NCBI GenBank assembly: GCA_017459445.1
Contig: JAFUDJ010000008.1
Location: 1 to 45,309, forward strand
Length of the DNA stretch: 45,309 nt
Source: Prevotella sp.
GTDB taxonomy: Bacteria; Bacteroidota; Bacteroidia; Bacteroidales; Bacteroidaceae
Reading direction: 5' to 3'
Shown: piece by piece, positions 1 to 8,416 of the stretch
How the letters are laid out: the number at the start of each line of letters is the position of its first letter
Position numbering within the stretch: position 1 is the first letter of the stretch
The notes under the pieces: generated by a model
Database searches by the model: none
Told to the model about the DNA's origin: nothing
What the model saw: the letters and a program-made list of their open reading frames with translations, nothing else
Program-made: the position numbers and the translations under genes

Positions 1-131
1 GCCTTGTTCCACTCTTTGATGTCCACTTTGATACCTGTGCAGACATACATCTGCATTCCATTACGTCTTATCTTGGTGTAGAGAGGCGCCTCGCCCTCCT
101 CACGTTTTGATCTTAGAAAAAACTGTGCCAT
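1..131 (-). CDS. Tyrosine-type site-specific integrase, N-terminal fragment
   Basis: The reverse strand starts with ATG at 131 and reads 43 codons to the left edge of the window, so the rest of the gene is missing. The peptide begins MAQFFLRSKREEGEAPLYTK and goes on to CTGIKVDIKEWNK. This matches the start of the arm-type DNA-binding domain (integrase SAM-like, N-terminal) of Bacteroidetes phage and conjugative-element integrases. The catalytic tyrosine domain lies outside the window and cannot be checked. A TAnnTTTG promoter element lies about 25 bp upstream, together with short repeats that resemble arm-site DNA. It probably marks the end of an integrated element lying mostly to the left. 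Confidence 0.75.
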   Translation of the reverse strand, partial: MAQFFLRSKREEGEAPLYTKIRRNGMQMYVCTGIKVDIKEWNK

Positions 132-155
132 AACAAATATTTATTAAACTGGGTG

Positions 156-163
156 CAAAGGTA
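156..163 (-). promoter_or_regulatory. -7 promoter element of the integrase gene
   Basis: On the minus strand this reads TACCTTTG, an exact match to the Bacteroidetes -7 consensus TAnnTTTG, 24 bp upstream of the integrase start codon. No clear TTTG -33 box is visible. The element overlaps an inverted copy (TTGCACCCA, positions 150-158) of the 11-bp repeat at 181-202, so the integrase or a partner could control its own promoter; that is inference. Confidence 0.55.
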
Positions 164-180
164 CAAAAAACTTCTGAAAG

Positions 181-202
181 TTGCACCCAATTTGCACCCA
201 AT
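181..202. repeat. Two tandem 11-bp repeats upstream of the integrase
   Basis: TTGCACCCAAT occurs twice head to tail (181-191, 192-202), followed by a partial copy TTTGCAAT, and a reversed copy lies at 150-158 over the promoter. Such short repeats next to a tyrosine integrase gene are typical of arm-type integrase binding sites. A further direct repeat, TGATTTCAAA, lies at 279-288 and 299-308. Confidence 0.5.
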
Positions 203-339
203 TTTGCAATTCAATGAATATTTAACACTTGAAAGTGTTTCTGGTTTAATTCGTAACTACTTAATATTAAGTTTCTTATGATTTCAAATAATTCCTCTTG
301 ATTTCAAACGTTCAAGTTCAAGCCCATCCTGAAGCGCAA

Positions 340-363
340 AAGCCCAGCCGAAAGGTTGGGCTT
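340..363 (-). terminator. Rho-independent terminator of the eight-gene envelope operon
   Basis: The arms AAGCCCAGCC (340-349) and GGTTGGGCTT (354-363) pair with a GAAA loop and one G/T wobble. On the minus strand the stem runs into a short T stretch (TTTTGCG). It lies about 100 bp beyond the stop codon of the last operon gene at 464. A plus-strand reading is also followed by T-rich sequence, so it may act in both directions. Confidence 0.65.
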
Positions 364-463
364 CTTGTTTGTGTAAAGTCTGACATATAGGGGCTGGTAA
401 ATATGAAAAGAGGTGGACACCTCTGATGGATGTTCACCTCTTATCCGATTTATTGGGGGCGGA

Positions 464-1096
464 TTATTCCTCCGGAACTACCCGCTCGTTGACGAAGTCT
501 GATACGCGCTGGGCATACTCCTGGGCGGCTTTCGACTCAGCCTGTGAGTTCTTGAAGGCTTTGATGCGTGCACGGCTGGCAGCGTCTTCGTTGACAATGA
601 AGAACGACTGCACGGAGATGGTGCCGTCGCCATTGTCTTTCTTCACGCTGAAGCTGGGGCGCAATTCGCCACGAATCTCCTGTTCTACCTTGGCTTCGTA
701 GGCAGCATAGAACTTATCGAATTCTGCCTCATGGTTGGCAACGTCGGAAGCCATATCGGACAGGGTGCGGCCCTTAACCTGCGCACTGGCCGATGAGGCA
801 TAGCGTGTAGCGGCACTGTTCTGGGCTGCTGTGGCGGCCAGATTGTGCGACTTGGCGGTAGAGAAACCTACAACCTCCAGCACTTTCTCGCCCTCGGTCT
901 CCAAGGTGGTGTAGTGCTTGGTCAGTGCAGTTTCCAGCGTACGCGACGAACCGAAGATTTCATAGCCGCCCTTCTTGAGTTCCTTGAGCTTCTGCTTCAC
1001 TTCTTTCTTGACGGCTTTCTCAATCTGTTTGTTCTGAGCATTTACTACCGGCAGCATTAATGCAGCTGCCATCAGCATTACAAATAGTCTTTTCAT
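464..1096 (-). CDS. Small exported protein, last gene of the envelope operon
   Basis: A 210-residue protein with a clear signal peptide (about residues 1-20, cut after VVNA). The mature part begins with a lysine/glutamate-rich helical stretch (residues 22-45), followed by an alanine-rich region (SSASAQVKGRTLSDMASDVA) and a short beta-rich segment. The pattern of an Ala-rich helix, a Q-V-G-R stretch and a closing strand recalls LPP20-like envelope proteins, but I do not recognise the family with certainty. It lies 40 bp downstream of the LPP20-like gene and shares its strand and terminator, so it is probably part of the same transcript and works at the cell envelope. Confidence 0.7.
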   Translation of the reverse strand: MKRLFVMLMAAALMLPVVNAQNKQIEKAVKKEVKQKLKELKKGGYEIFGSSRTLETALTKHYTTLETEGEKVLEVVGFSTAKSHNLAATAAQNSAATRYASSASAQVKGRTLSDMASDVANHEAEFDKFYAAYEAKVEQEIRGELRPSFSVKKDNGDGTISVQSFFIVNEDAASRARIKAFKNSQAESKAAQEYAQRVSDFVNERVVPEE

Positions 1097-1136
1097 AATT
1101 GTAAATTTTTAGTTTTACATTCTTTTCTTTCTTATT

Positions 1137-2981
1137 CTAATCGAAGTTTCCTCCGTATATTAATCCGTAATAGGGGTCGTCCTTGGCAAAGTTGCCGTTG
1201 ATATTTGGGTCGCGGTTTGGCTGCCAGGTACGTACCTTGATACAGGGTGCATCAATCTCGTTGAGGTCGACGATGAGGAAGAGATAGCCCGTATCGCCAT
1301 AGTTGGTGGAGTAGTAGTCCTGGTGGATTTGTATGCCGAAGGTGTCGCCGCCCTTACCCTGCTTGACGACCTCGTTGTCGGTAAAGCGGATGTTGATGAA
1401 CTCGTTGCTCTTGAAGCTCTTCTCCAAGCTGGCCAGATAGCTCTGCTTGTCGTGGCGTGTATATTTAACCAGCTGGTTGTCGACATACGACGTACCATCG
1501 CCCTGCTTCTTGGCGGGCTTGGTGACGTGGCCGACGATGATGATGGCATCATCGTCGAAAATGCTCTTGATGTAGTCCAGGCGCTTCAAGGCGAATGCCG
1601 TCTTATAGTTCTCCAGGAAGGTGGCGATGACCATGCGCACGCTGTCGTTCCAAGCTCCAGCATGGCGGTTGAAGATGTCGTCGCGGGCAGCTTGGTCCAG
1701 GCCGAAAGCTACCGACTCGATGAGATGGTCCTTATTGAACGTAAAGGTGACATCCTCGACAAAGGCGCGGTTGTTGTTCTTGAACGTGAAGCGCATGGGA
1801 ACCGAGCGGCAGATGGTGCGCTCGCCCAACTGATAGAACTGCAGCTTCGGATTGCCTAAGATGGTAGCGTTGCCGTAGTGTACCAGACGGTCGAACATGT
1901 CGAAGCCTTCTTCAGTGAACGACGGCTTTACGGCCTCATAGTTCTTCTGCTTGATGGCGCTGACTACAAGGTTGACGGTCTTGGTGAAGTCCTTGGGCTG
2001 GGCCACGGCAACAGCATTGGTAGCCACCCCCATGTTCATCACGGCAGTCTGCATCATGGCCATAGCCTGTTTCTGTTCCGACTTCTTGCCAGCCTGTACG
2101 GTAACGGTAGCTTCCTTGTAGGGTACTGACTTGAAGATATGCATCACCTTCTCCAGTTCCGGGTCGAGGTTCATCTGACTCGTGAACTCGTATTCATACT
2201 TCAGCTGTAGCTTGTCGGTACTGGTGCCGGGCATCATCTCAACATCCATCATGCCGTCCTTGGCAGAGTAGATGTTGCTCCAGTCACGCCCGTCCCAGTA
2301 GTGGAAATCAAGGCTGGTCACTGGCTTGTCCCTGTAGGTGAACAGCAGGCTAATCTCCTGTCCTTCCACTTTGGAAATCTCGCCTTTGATAAGGCTCATC
2401 ACGGTACGTATCTGTTCAGGAATCCACATGGTGAGCGGGAACTTCATACCGTCTTCATCTATCTTTACGCTGCTGGCATTGGGCATGCTTTTCAGCAGGC
2501 ACGAGGCCCAGTAATAGTTGCGCAGGGCAGCGTCGATGCGCCCGTTCTTCTCAGCCTTCATGGCAGTATAGACGTAGCTCATGATGAGGTCCTCGCGCTC
2601 CTGGAACATCTTGTCCAGCTCCGAGCGCTTCACATAGCGCAGCACCACAGCCTTGGGCTCGCCGCTGATGATGATGTTCTGCGTGTTCTTCAGTGTGCCC
2701 TGTGAGTAGGTACGCACCACATTCGACACCGTCGACTGGGCATCGTTGCCCTCCATGGTGTTCACCTCGCGCTCATCGATAGTAAAGTCGCTCTCTATCT
2801 GCACGGATATTTTGCTCATCAGGTCGGAGAGGGCGCCTTGGTCGGCTTCCTTCACCGTTTCCCCATAGCCCTGTCCCCACAGATAGTTAGGGTTGGCCTT
2901 GATGGCTTCTGCCTGCTCGCTGCTCTGTGCCATGACATAGAGCGGCAGACACAGCAGCATGCTCCATAATAGTTTTCTCAT
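1137..2981 (-). CDS. Exported LPP20-like protein with a C-terminal SnoaL/NTF2-like domain
   Basis: A 614-residue protein with a signal peptide (residues 1-18, MRKLL...VMA). Residues about 27-130 (NPNYLWGQGYGETVKEADQG onward) show the pattern of LPP20-type lipoprotein domains of the Bacteroidetes, although no lipobox cysteine is present here. The middle is a beta-rich region of unknown fold. Residues about 430-600 (helix FLENYKTAFALKRLDYIKSI followed by strands) look like a SnoaL/NTF2-like small-molecule-binding or protein-interaction domain. The gene starts 2 bp after the LRR gene stops, which points to translational coupling. No enzymatic motif is visible; a structural or ligand-binding role in the periplasm or outer membrane is inferred. 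Confidence 0.7.
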   Translation of the reverse strand: MRKLLWSMLLCLPLYVMAQSSEQAEAIKANPNYLWGQGYGETVKEADQGALSDLMSKISVQIESDFTIDEREVNTMEGNDAQSTVSNVVRTYSQGTLKNTQNIIISGEPKAVVLRYVKRSELDKMFQEREDLIMSYVYTAMKAEKNGRIDAALRNYYWASCLLKSMPNASSVKIDEDGMKFPLTMWIPEQIRTVMSLIKGEISKVEGQEISLLFTYRDKPVTSLDFHYWDGRDWSNIYSAKDGMMDVEMMPGTSTDKLQLKYEYEFTSQMNLDPELEKVMHIFKSVPYKEATVTVQAGKKSEQKQAMAMMQTAVMNMGVATNAVAVAQPKDFTKTVNLVVSAIKQKNYEAVKPSFTEEGFDMFDRLVHYGNATILGNPKLQFYQLGERTICRSVPMRFTFKNNNRAFVEDVTFTFNKDHLIESVAFGLDQAARDDIFNRHAGAWNDSVRMVIATFLENYKTAFALKRLDYIKSIFDDDAIIIVGHVTKPAKKQGDGTSYVDNQLVKYTRHDKQSYLASLEKSFKSNEFINIRFTDNEVVKQGKGGDTFGIQIHQDYYSTNYGDTGYLFLIVDLNEIDAPCIKVRTWQPNRDPNINGNFAKDDPYYGLIYGGNFD

Positions 2982-2983
2982 AG

Positions 2984-4981
2984 TTACTTGATGACAACCT
3001 TTTGTCCGTTGACAATGTACAGACCCTTCTTGGGTTGGCTGACACGCTGGCCGGCCAGGTTATAGTATTTCGCACTGCCTTCCGAGGGCATGACCTTGAT
3101 GTCGTCAATACCTGCTGCGTCGCCCTGTAAGTTGCCAACAGGCAGGAAGCGCGGCGCCGGTCCCATGCCGGTGTGGAGGGTGTAGGCCTCGAAGGGGCGT
3201 ACTTCACGGTAGTTCAACTCAAAGACACTGCCCTCTTTATAGCTGCCACGAGCCTCACCACGGTTGATGGCATAGACGCCTGTTGAGGGAATGCTGCTGA
3301 AAGCAGGAACCAAGGCGGTGTTCCCCATGCGATAGGCAGTGATGAATGTGGGGTATATTTCTGCATCTTCGGCATAGAACATGACCTTACCGGCCTGGTT
3401 GTATTCCGGCGTATACACCATGGGATTGTTGGGCATACATATAATATAGGGAATGCCTGCCTCGATGGTTCCGGCGTTCTCAAGGCCGTGGTCGGTCAGC
3501 AGGCGCAGCCAGAAGGGTTTGCCCGTCAGTATGTTACTGCCGAAGGGAGCCAGGTCGCCGTTTGTCTCATGGGTGATACGTTGTACGGTGAACGGCAGGC
3601 AGATGCTTTCCCAGCCACGGCTGACGCCAATCTCCGTCTCCATCGAGAACTCACGCGTGTAGCTGATGCTATGAGTCTTGAACCACCTCGGACAGAAGAA
3701 GTTGTTGTTGCCTGACGCGGCATCGGTCAGCACGATATGCTCGGCCCAGTCGCCTACCACCACATTGGTGATGCCGTCTGGTGCAAATCCGCTTTCGTTC
3801 ACATAAAGCAGCAGGTTGGGGTTGTTCACACCGTTGAGCGCTGAGGCCGGCAGGGCTGTATAGGCATTCCATTCCACGGCAGCCAGCTGTTGGCAGTTGG
3901 CAAACAGGTTCTCGCCGACGCTGTTAAGGTAGTAAGGACTGATGTACACGCGGAGGTTGGAGCCTGCAAAGGCACCTTGCGGCATCGATTCGCTCATGAT
4001 GTCGGTTTCGCGCATGTCCAGATACCACAGGTTGTTCATGCTGTGGAGCATGTTGATGTCGGAAGGCTCCATGATGCCTCTGATGATGAGGCTGTCGACA
4101 TCCTCCTGCGGATTGCACCAGTCGAAGCAGTGCTCAAACAAGCCCGGCTCCTCACACCACGCCGTATTCCCGTCGAAGCAATACCTTACTGCGTAGTTGG
4201 CTACCGCTGACGAATTACTGCCCGATATGGCTATCGCCCGTGCCGACAAGGGATAGTTGATGGTCACAGGTTCCGTGTAGGTGGGCGATGCCGACGTTGG
4301 CGTTGTGCCGTCAAGGGTGTAATGGATGGTGGCTGCGGCATCCGTGCAAGCCATTGTCAGGTAGCGGCCGTTGTACGTAAACGTAGGTTGGGGGACAGCC
4401 TCAGGGATGACACCGCCCTGCTCGACAATCGTATAGAAGAGACTCCAGAAGTCCATAGTCTCATATGTTGACCGTGTTCCTGCCGGTACATAGAGTGTCG
4501 CATTTTGATAGGTCTCGTGGAAGAACGCCTGCTCTTCCAATGGCTGAGGGCTAGTCATCATAGCATAGACAGACACCAACTCCATGCACTCCCAGAAAGC
4601 ATATGACTCAATGTATTCCAGCGTAGCAGGTAGCGTGATAGTCTTGATGGCGGCAAACTGGAAAGCTTCCGTCATAATCTTCTGGATGGAAGAGGGTAGG
4701 ACGATTTCATCTGCCTGACTATTGGCAAAAGCCCTTTCCCCAATGGCAACGACCTGCATGCCCTGAGCATACTCTGGGATGGTCACCGTACCTGTGATAG
4801 ACGATTCAACTGCCGGGTCACCATTATAACCTACCAGACATAGACGTTCGGAAGCACTAATAACCGTAAAATGCATTTGATAGCCTTCTGCTGTCAGGGC
4901 TGTAATGTGCTCTCCATCGGATTGACACCATGCCACCATAGGCAGCAAGGCTCCGAGTATGCTTACTAATATCTTTTTCAT
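2984..4981 (-). CDS. Secreted BspA-type leucine-rich repeat protein with chitobiase-like domain
   Basis: A 665-residue protein with a signal peptide (residues 1-19). Residues about 60-160 carry BspA/LRR_5-type repeats (IGERAFANS..EIVLPSSIQKI, EAFQFAAIKTITLPATLEYI). Residues about 200-265 form a chitobiase/beta-hexosaminidase C-terminal (CHB_HEX_C) beta-sandwich (IHYTLDGTTPTSASPTYTEP). The last about 30 residues (YYNLAGQRVSQPKKGLYIVN...VVIK) are the C-terminal module shared by several exported proteins in this window. Such proteins are usually surface adhesins or binding proteins. It lies 3 bp from the BACON lipoprotein gene upstream and 2 bp from the LPP20-like gene downstream, so it belongs to the operon. 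Confidence 0.8.
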   Translation of the reverse strand: MKKILVSILGALLPMVAWCQSDGEHITALTAEGYQMHFTVISASERLCLVGYNGDPAVESSITGTVTIPEYAQGMQVVAIGERAFANSQADEIVLPSSIQKIMTEAFQFAAIKTITLPATLEYIESYAFWECMELVSVYAMMTSPQPLEEQAFFHETYQNATLYVPAGTRSTYETMDFWSLFYTIVEQGGVIPEAVPQPTFTYNGRYLTMACTDAAATIHYTLDGTTPTSASPTYTEPVTINYPLSARAIAISGSNSSAVANYAVRYCFDGNTAWCEEPGLFEHCFDWCNPQEDVDSLIIRGIMEPSDINMLHSMNNLWYLDMRETDIMSESMPQGAFAGSNLRVYISPYYLNSVGENLFANCQQLAAVEWNAYTALPASALNGVNNPNLLLYVNESGFAPDGITNVVVGDWAEHIVLTDAASGNNNFFCPRWFKTHSISYTREFSMETEIGVSRGWESICLPFTVQRITHETNGDLAPFGSNILTGKPFWLRLLTDHGLENAGTIEAGIPYIICMPNNPMVYTPEYNQAGKVMFYAEDAEIYPTFITAYRMGNTALVPAFSSIPSTGVYAINRGEARGSYKEGSVFELNYREVRPFEAYTLHTGMGPAPRFLPVGNLQGDAAGIDDIKVMPSEGSAKYYNLAGQRVSQPKKGLYIVNGQKVVIK

Positions 4982-4984
4982 AGC

Positions 4985-6292
4985 TTATCGTCTTCTTGAA
5001 AGTTGCGGGTTAATATTGTCGCTCTCAATGGGTGCGCCGGATGTCGACTGCGTGGTGAAAGTCACGGTGTTCGTATAGAGTGTCACCTGTGGCGTGACGG
5101 TGCTGGTGACATAGCCGCGCACATAATAGGTGGTACGCTCGGTAAGCGGGGCGATACTTCCCTCGACGAGTGTGCCATATCCGCTGCCTAAGATGACGTG
5201 CTCGTCGGCAATCGTCGGTGCAGGATTAGTAGTGCTATAGCATAAGCCATACTCTTCGACATCGCTGCCCGACGTAAACTCATACGACAGCGTGGCGGTT
5301 TCCGATGAATTGCTCAGCAGTTGAAGCTCGTAGACGGACGGATAGCCTGCCGACACCTGCTGAACCAGTATATCCTCCTGCTGCGGGTTCCTGCTGCCTG
5401 CCGTGACAATGAGCAGCGACAGGCGCTCGCGGTCGGTTGACGGATTCTGTTCACAGAATACACGGAACTCGCCATTGCCTACGCCCTCCATTGGCTCTGC
5501 GCGGAGCCATGACTGGACGGAAGTGGGAATGAATACGCGCCACGCACCGTTGCTGGTGACGCGGACAACCTGTGCCACGCCGCCATTGGGGGCAAAGTAG
5601 TCAAGTTCGTTGGTGCTCACCGACAGCGTGATGTTTGTCTTGCCTGCCTGCGTGACCTGTACCTGCCGGTTCTTGCTGCCATACAGGATGGTGAAGGTGG
5701 CCGAGCGCTCCTCGTCGCTCTGCACCTCGTCGGCCGTGATGTTGATGGCATGGGCGCCGGCATCGCCCGACGTCTTGTCCACGTGCAGCCAGTCAATGCC
5801 CGCAGGCAGCTGGATGGTCCAGCTGATGTTGCTGGCCAGCGTCAGCTGCTGGGCTACGCCGCCGGGCACGGCACTGAAGCTGAACGACTCGGCGGAGAGC
5901 GCCATGTCGCTGTCGCTGCTCGACTGGCTGATGGTTATCTTCTGCTGCAGACCGCCGTCGGTGGTCAGCGTGACCACGGCCTGGCGGTTCACCAGCGTGG
6001 TGTTCTCGTCGGTGTGGATGACCAGCGTTCCGTTGCCGCGACCCTCGCTGGGCTGCACGGTCAGCTTGTCGCTGAAGTCGCCACGGTCGTAGCTCACGCG
6101 CCAGTGGCAGTCGGCAGTCACCTGCACCGACTTGTCCTGCTCGCTGGCAAGCAGCTCTATGGCGCCGCCCTCCACTATCAGCATCTCCTTGGCAGGCTTG
6201 GCCTCCGTCACGTCGTCGGAGGAGCACGCCGTCAGCGATGGCAGGAGGAGGGGCAGGGTGGCCAGTATGGCTATGATGTTTCTTGTCTTCAT
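4985..6292 (-). CDS. BACON-domain lipoprotein
   Basis: A 435-residue protein with a lipoprotein signal peptide: hydrophobic core, then lipobox LTAC with the cysteine at residue 23, followed by SSDD. Three BACON-type beta-sandwich repeats follow (about residues 40-125, 130-215 and 220-315), recognised by strands such as WRVSYDRGDF, WLHVDKTSGDAGAHAI and WLRAEPMEGVGNGEFRV. The last 110 residues resemble a fibronectin type III domain (YYVRGYVTSTVTPQVTLYTN). BACON domains are common in Bacteroidetes surface lipoproteins and are mostly linked to binding of carbohydrate, mucin or protein. It lies 20 bp downstream of the PEGA/beta-barrel gene, in the same operon. Confidence 0.82.
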   Translation of the reverse strand: MKTRNIIAILATLPLLLPSLTACSSDDVTEAKPAKEMLIVEGGAIELLASEQDKSVQVTADCHWRVSYDRGDFSDKLTVQPSEGRGNGTLVIHTDENTTLVNRQAVVTLTTDGGLQQKITISQSSSDSDMALSAESFSFSAVPGGVAQQLTLASNISWTIQLPAGIDWLHVDKTSGDAGAHAINITADEVQSDEERSATFTILYGSKNRQVQVTQAGKTNITLSVSTNELDYFAPNGGVAQVVRVTSNGAWRVFIPTSVQSWLRAEPMEGVGNGEFRVFCEQNPSTDRERLSLLIVTAGSRNPQQEDILVQQVSAGYPSVYELQLLSNSSETATLSYEFTSGSDVEEYGLCYSTTNPAPTIADEHVILGSGYGTLVEGSIAPLTERTTYYVRGYVTSTVTPQVTLYTNTVTFTTQSTSGAPIESDNINPQLSRRR

Positions 6293-6312
6293 GTCGTCTG
6301 TGTCTTTTGGGG

Positions 6313-7893
6313 TTAGAAATTGAAGATGGCGCCGAGGGTCATCTGGAAGCCTCCGGCCGAGATGTCGCTGTTGTCGGCTATCCGTGTAAAGCTGTCGTCC
6401 TTGCTCACGCCGGCGCTGAACGACGGGCTGGCAAACAGGTAGAAGCGCTCAACGGGGGCGTAGAGCAGCTTGGCGCCGACGCTGAGGCAGTGCGCCACGG
6501 CACCGTCGCCGTACGAGTTGGTGCCGTTGCTGACGGTGCCCGACAGGCGCTCCATGGCGTAGCCTACCTGCGGCACGATGCCCAGGCGCTCGGTCAGGTC
6601 AAAGACATAGCCCAGCTTGACGGCCAGCACCGACCGCTTGTAGGTCAGCGAGCTGAGGTAGGTGTCGGCCTCCTGCGTGATGTTGCCGTTGGCGTCACGC
6701 AGCTCCGTGGTGTACCAGGGCACCTCGTCGGACTTGGTCAGCCCGAACGTGTAGCTCACCTGCAGGTCGAAGCGCCTGTAGGTGGCTCCCGCCAGCGCCG
6801 TGATGCCGCCCAGGGAGCGGATGTCGTAGCCCGCGCCGAAGTAGAAGCTCCGGGGCTTGATGTAGCGCACCTTCTCCAGGGTGATGGTGTCCGTTGTCGT
6901 CTCGTTGTGGCGGACCGTGTATTCCAGGCCGCTCTTGCCGACGTAGCCCTTGCGGCTCAGGCTGAACTGGTAGGTGCCGACGGGCAGCGTGTGCACCTCC
7001 GACAGGTCGATGGGGGTCGTGCCGTTGTATGTCGCCGTAGCATTGCGGGGACGGGTGTACAGGTTCAGGCGGCCCGTATGGGGAGCGGGCTGCGCGGCCC
7101 TGACACGGTTCTGCTGCTTGGCGACGACCGTGAACGACGTCTTCTCGGGGTCGCAGTCGGCCTTGCGCGCCTCCACGACGTAGGTGCCCTCGCGAAGCTG
7201 CGTCTGCCACAGGCCGGTGCCTACGTTCTTGCCCTCGAACCAGAGCTCGGCGCGGTTGTCGACCGTCACCACGACGTCGCCGAAGTGGTCGCTCATGTCG
7301 CGCTGCTCAACGCTGATGCTACGCGCCGTCTTCACGTCCTCGTCGGTGGTCACCCACACCTCCGTCTCGCCCTCGTAGCGGTCCTTCTTGGCGGCTATGG
7401 TGTGCTTGCCGAAGTTCAGGTACTTGTTGTACACTGGAGACGGGCCGACGGGCTCGCCGTCGATGTAGATTTCAGAGCCTGCCACCTGCGACGTGATGTT
7501 GGCATAGCGGCCCGTGCCGATGTCGATGAGCATCTCGTAGGTGCGGGCGCCGGTGATGGGGACCGGATAGTAGAAGTCGCGCATCACGCCGAACGCCGGG
7601 TGCTGAACGATGAGCTTCTGGGCACGGCGAGGGACGTAGAGCCATATTTCGCCGGCATGCTCCTCCGTGGCCACGATGCCAAGAGAGCCGCCGTCGAACG
7701 TGAAGCCGCGCTCAGGAGTCTGAATCTTGATGAGGGCTGCCGTCTCGCCGTTCTGGTCGAGCTTGGACGTTCCGCGCGTGTTGGCGGTCAGGTCGGTCTC
7801 CAGCAGCTTGAACGTCACGACCTTCATGCCCTGTGCCATAGTTTGCACGGACACGGCGAGGGTGACAAAGGTTAGAATGAATAGTCTTTTCAT
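6313..7893 (-). CDS. PEGA-domain protein with a C-terminal outer-membrane beta-barrel
   Basis: A 526-residue protein when started at the ATG at 7893; an upstream in-frame ATG at 7953 would overlap the preceding gene and put a charged peptide before a good signal peptide (MKRLFILTFVTLAVSVQTMA), so the shorter form is preferred. Three PEGA-like segments follow at about residues 145-300 (SEIYIDGEPVGPSP, AELWFEGKNVGTG, ATATYNGTTPIDLSEVHTLP). The last about 190 residues alternate polar and hydrophobic positions, are rich in Tyr and Gly, and end with aromatic Phe, as expected for a small outer-membrane beta-barrel. PEGA domains are usually extracytoplasmic and bind surface polymers. The gap to the gene upstream is 13 bp. 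Confidence 0.78.
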   Translation of the reverse strand: MKRLFILTFVTLAVSVQTMAQGMKVVTFKLLETDLTANTRGTSKLDQNGETAALIKIQTPERGFTFDGGSLGIVATEEHAGEIWLYVPRRAQKLIVQHPAFGVMRDFYYPVPITGARTYEMLIDIGTGRYANITSQVAGSEIYIDGEPVGPSPVYNKYLNFGKHTIAAKKDRYEGETEVWVTTDEDVKTARSISVEQRDMSDHFGDVVVTVDNRAELWFEGKNVGTGLWQTQLREGTYVVEARKADCDPEKTSFTVVAKQQNRVRAAQPAPHTGRLNLYTRPRNATATYNGTTPIDLSEVHTLPVGTYQFSLSRKGYVGKSGLEYTVRHNETTTDTITLEKVRYIKPRSFYFGAGYDIRSLGGITALAGATYRRFDLQVSYTFGLTKSDEVPWYTTELRDANGNITQEADTYLSSLTYKRSVLAVKLGYVFDLTERLGIVPQVGYAMERLSGTVSNGTNSYGDGAVAHCLSVGAKLLYAPVERFYLFASPSFSAGVSKDDSFTRIADNSDISAGGFQMTLGAIFNF

Positions 7894-7906
7894 ATCGTTA
7901 ATCTTC

Positions 7907-8410
7907 TTATTTCTCCGTATCGGTTTGCGTGGTGGCATCCGTGTTGTTGGCATTCACGCGCGCCGAGTCCTTCTCCATGATGTACATAGAGTCGATGGCC
8001 ACCTCACGGGTCACGGTGGCGGGGTCGCTGCAGCGGCGCGACACTACCTGGCTCTTGCCCTTGACCTGGGCGATGATGTAGTCGAAATACTGGCTGGTCA
8101 GCTTTAGCACCGAGTTACGGCGGTCGGCCATCATACTCTCCAGCTTGGCTTTGCCGGGCTGGCGCAGCGTGTACTGGCGGCGGCTGTCGGTGTCGATGAG
8201 CTCCAGTGTGGCACCGTATGGCAGGTTGATGACGGTGCTGGGCGACAGCGTTTCGCGCAGCTTGATGTCGCGCTTGCCTTCGGGCAGTACCACCTGGGCC
8301 TTGCCCGTCACCGAATAGACCACGTATTTCTGTGCATGTATGCTGCCAGCAGTCAAGACCGCGAAGACAGCTATCAGTAGAATTCTTAAAGTTTTCATTG
8401 TCTTCTTCAT
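7907..8410 (-). CDS. Exported FecR-like small protein
   Basis: A 167-residue protein with a signal peptide (residues 1-26). Residues about 29-95 (VYSVTGKAQVV...LRETLSPSTVINLPYGATLELIDT) follow the layout of the FecR domain: a G-x-V strand, a polar stretch, a 'threshold' strand, and an A-x-L-x-L strand. The resemblance is moderate and there is no N-terminal FecR anti-sigma part, so it would be a stand-alone periplasmic FecR-like module. FecR-domain proteins next to CHASE2 proteins are a recurring arrangement in bacteria, which supports the call. It sits 6 bp after the transglutaminase-like gene and 13 bp before the PEGA/barrel gene. Confidence 0.65.
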   Translation of the reverse strand: MKKTMKTLRILLIAVFAVLTAGSIHAQKYVVYSVTGKAQVVLPEGKRDIKLRETLSPSTVINLPYGATLELIDTDSRRQYTLRQPGKAKLESMMADRRNSVLKLTSQYFDYIIAQVKGKSQVVSRRCSDPATVTREVAIDSMYIMEKDSARVNANNTDATTQTDTEK

Positions 8411-8416
8411 GTATGG

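Larger units (their letters stand above)
132..463. other. Intergenic region between the integrase and the envelope operon
   Basis: No credible gene is present. The stretch holds the integrase promoter (156-163), the 11-bp repeats (181-202), two copies of TGATTTCAAA, the terminator hairpin at 340-363 and, at 409-424, a short palindrome AGAGGTG/CACCTCT with a further CACCTCTT at 434-441. An ORF on the plus strand from 426 is antisense to the next gene and was not called. Confidence 0.6.

Noticed and set aside
340-363. Attachment site of the left-edge integrase
   Set aside because: The hairpin could serve as a target, but without the other end of the element there is no duplicated core to show it; kept as a terminator.
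6283-7875. Plus-strand ORF of 530 codons
   Set aside because: It is antisense to the PEGA/beta-barrel gene, has no domain or signal and the Val/Leu/His-rich composition of a shadow frame in GC-rich DNA.
7894-7953. Longer start of the PEGA/beta-barrel gene
   Set aside because: It overlaps the upstream gene and hides a good signal peptide.
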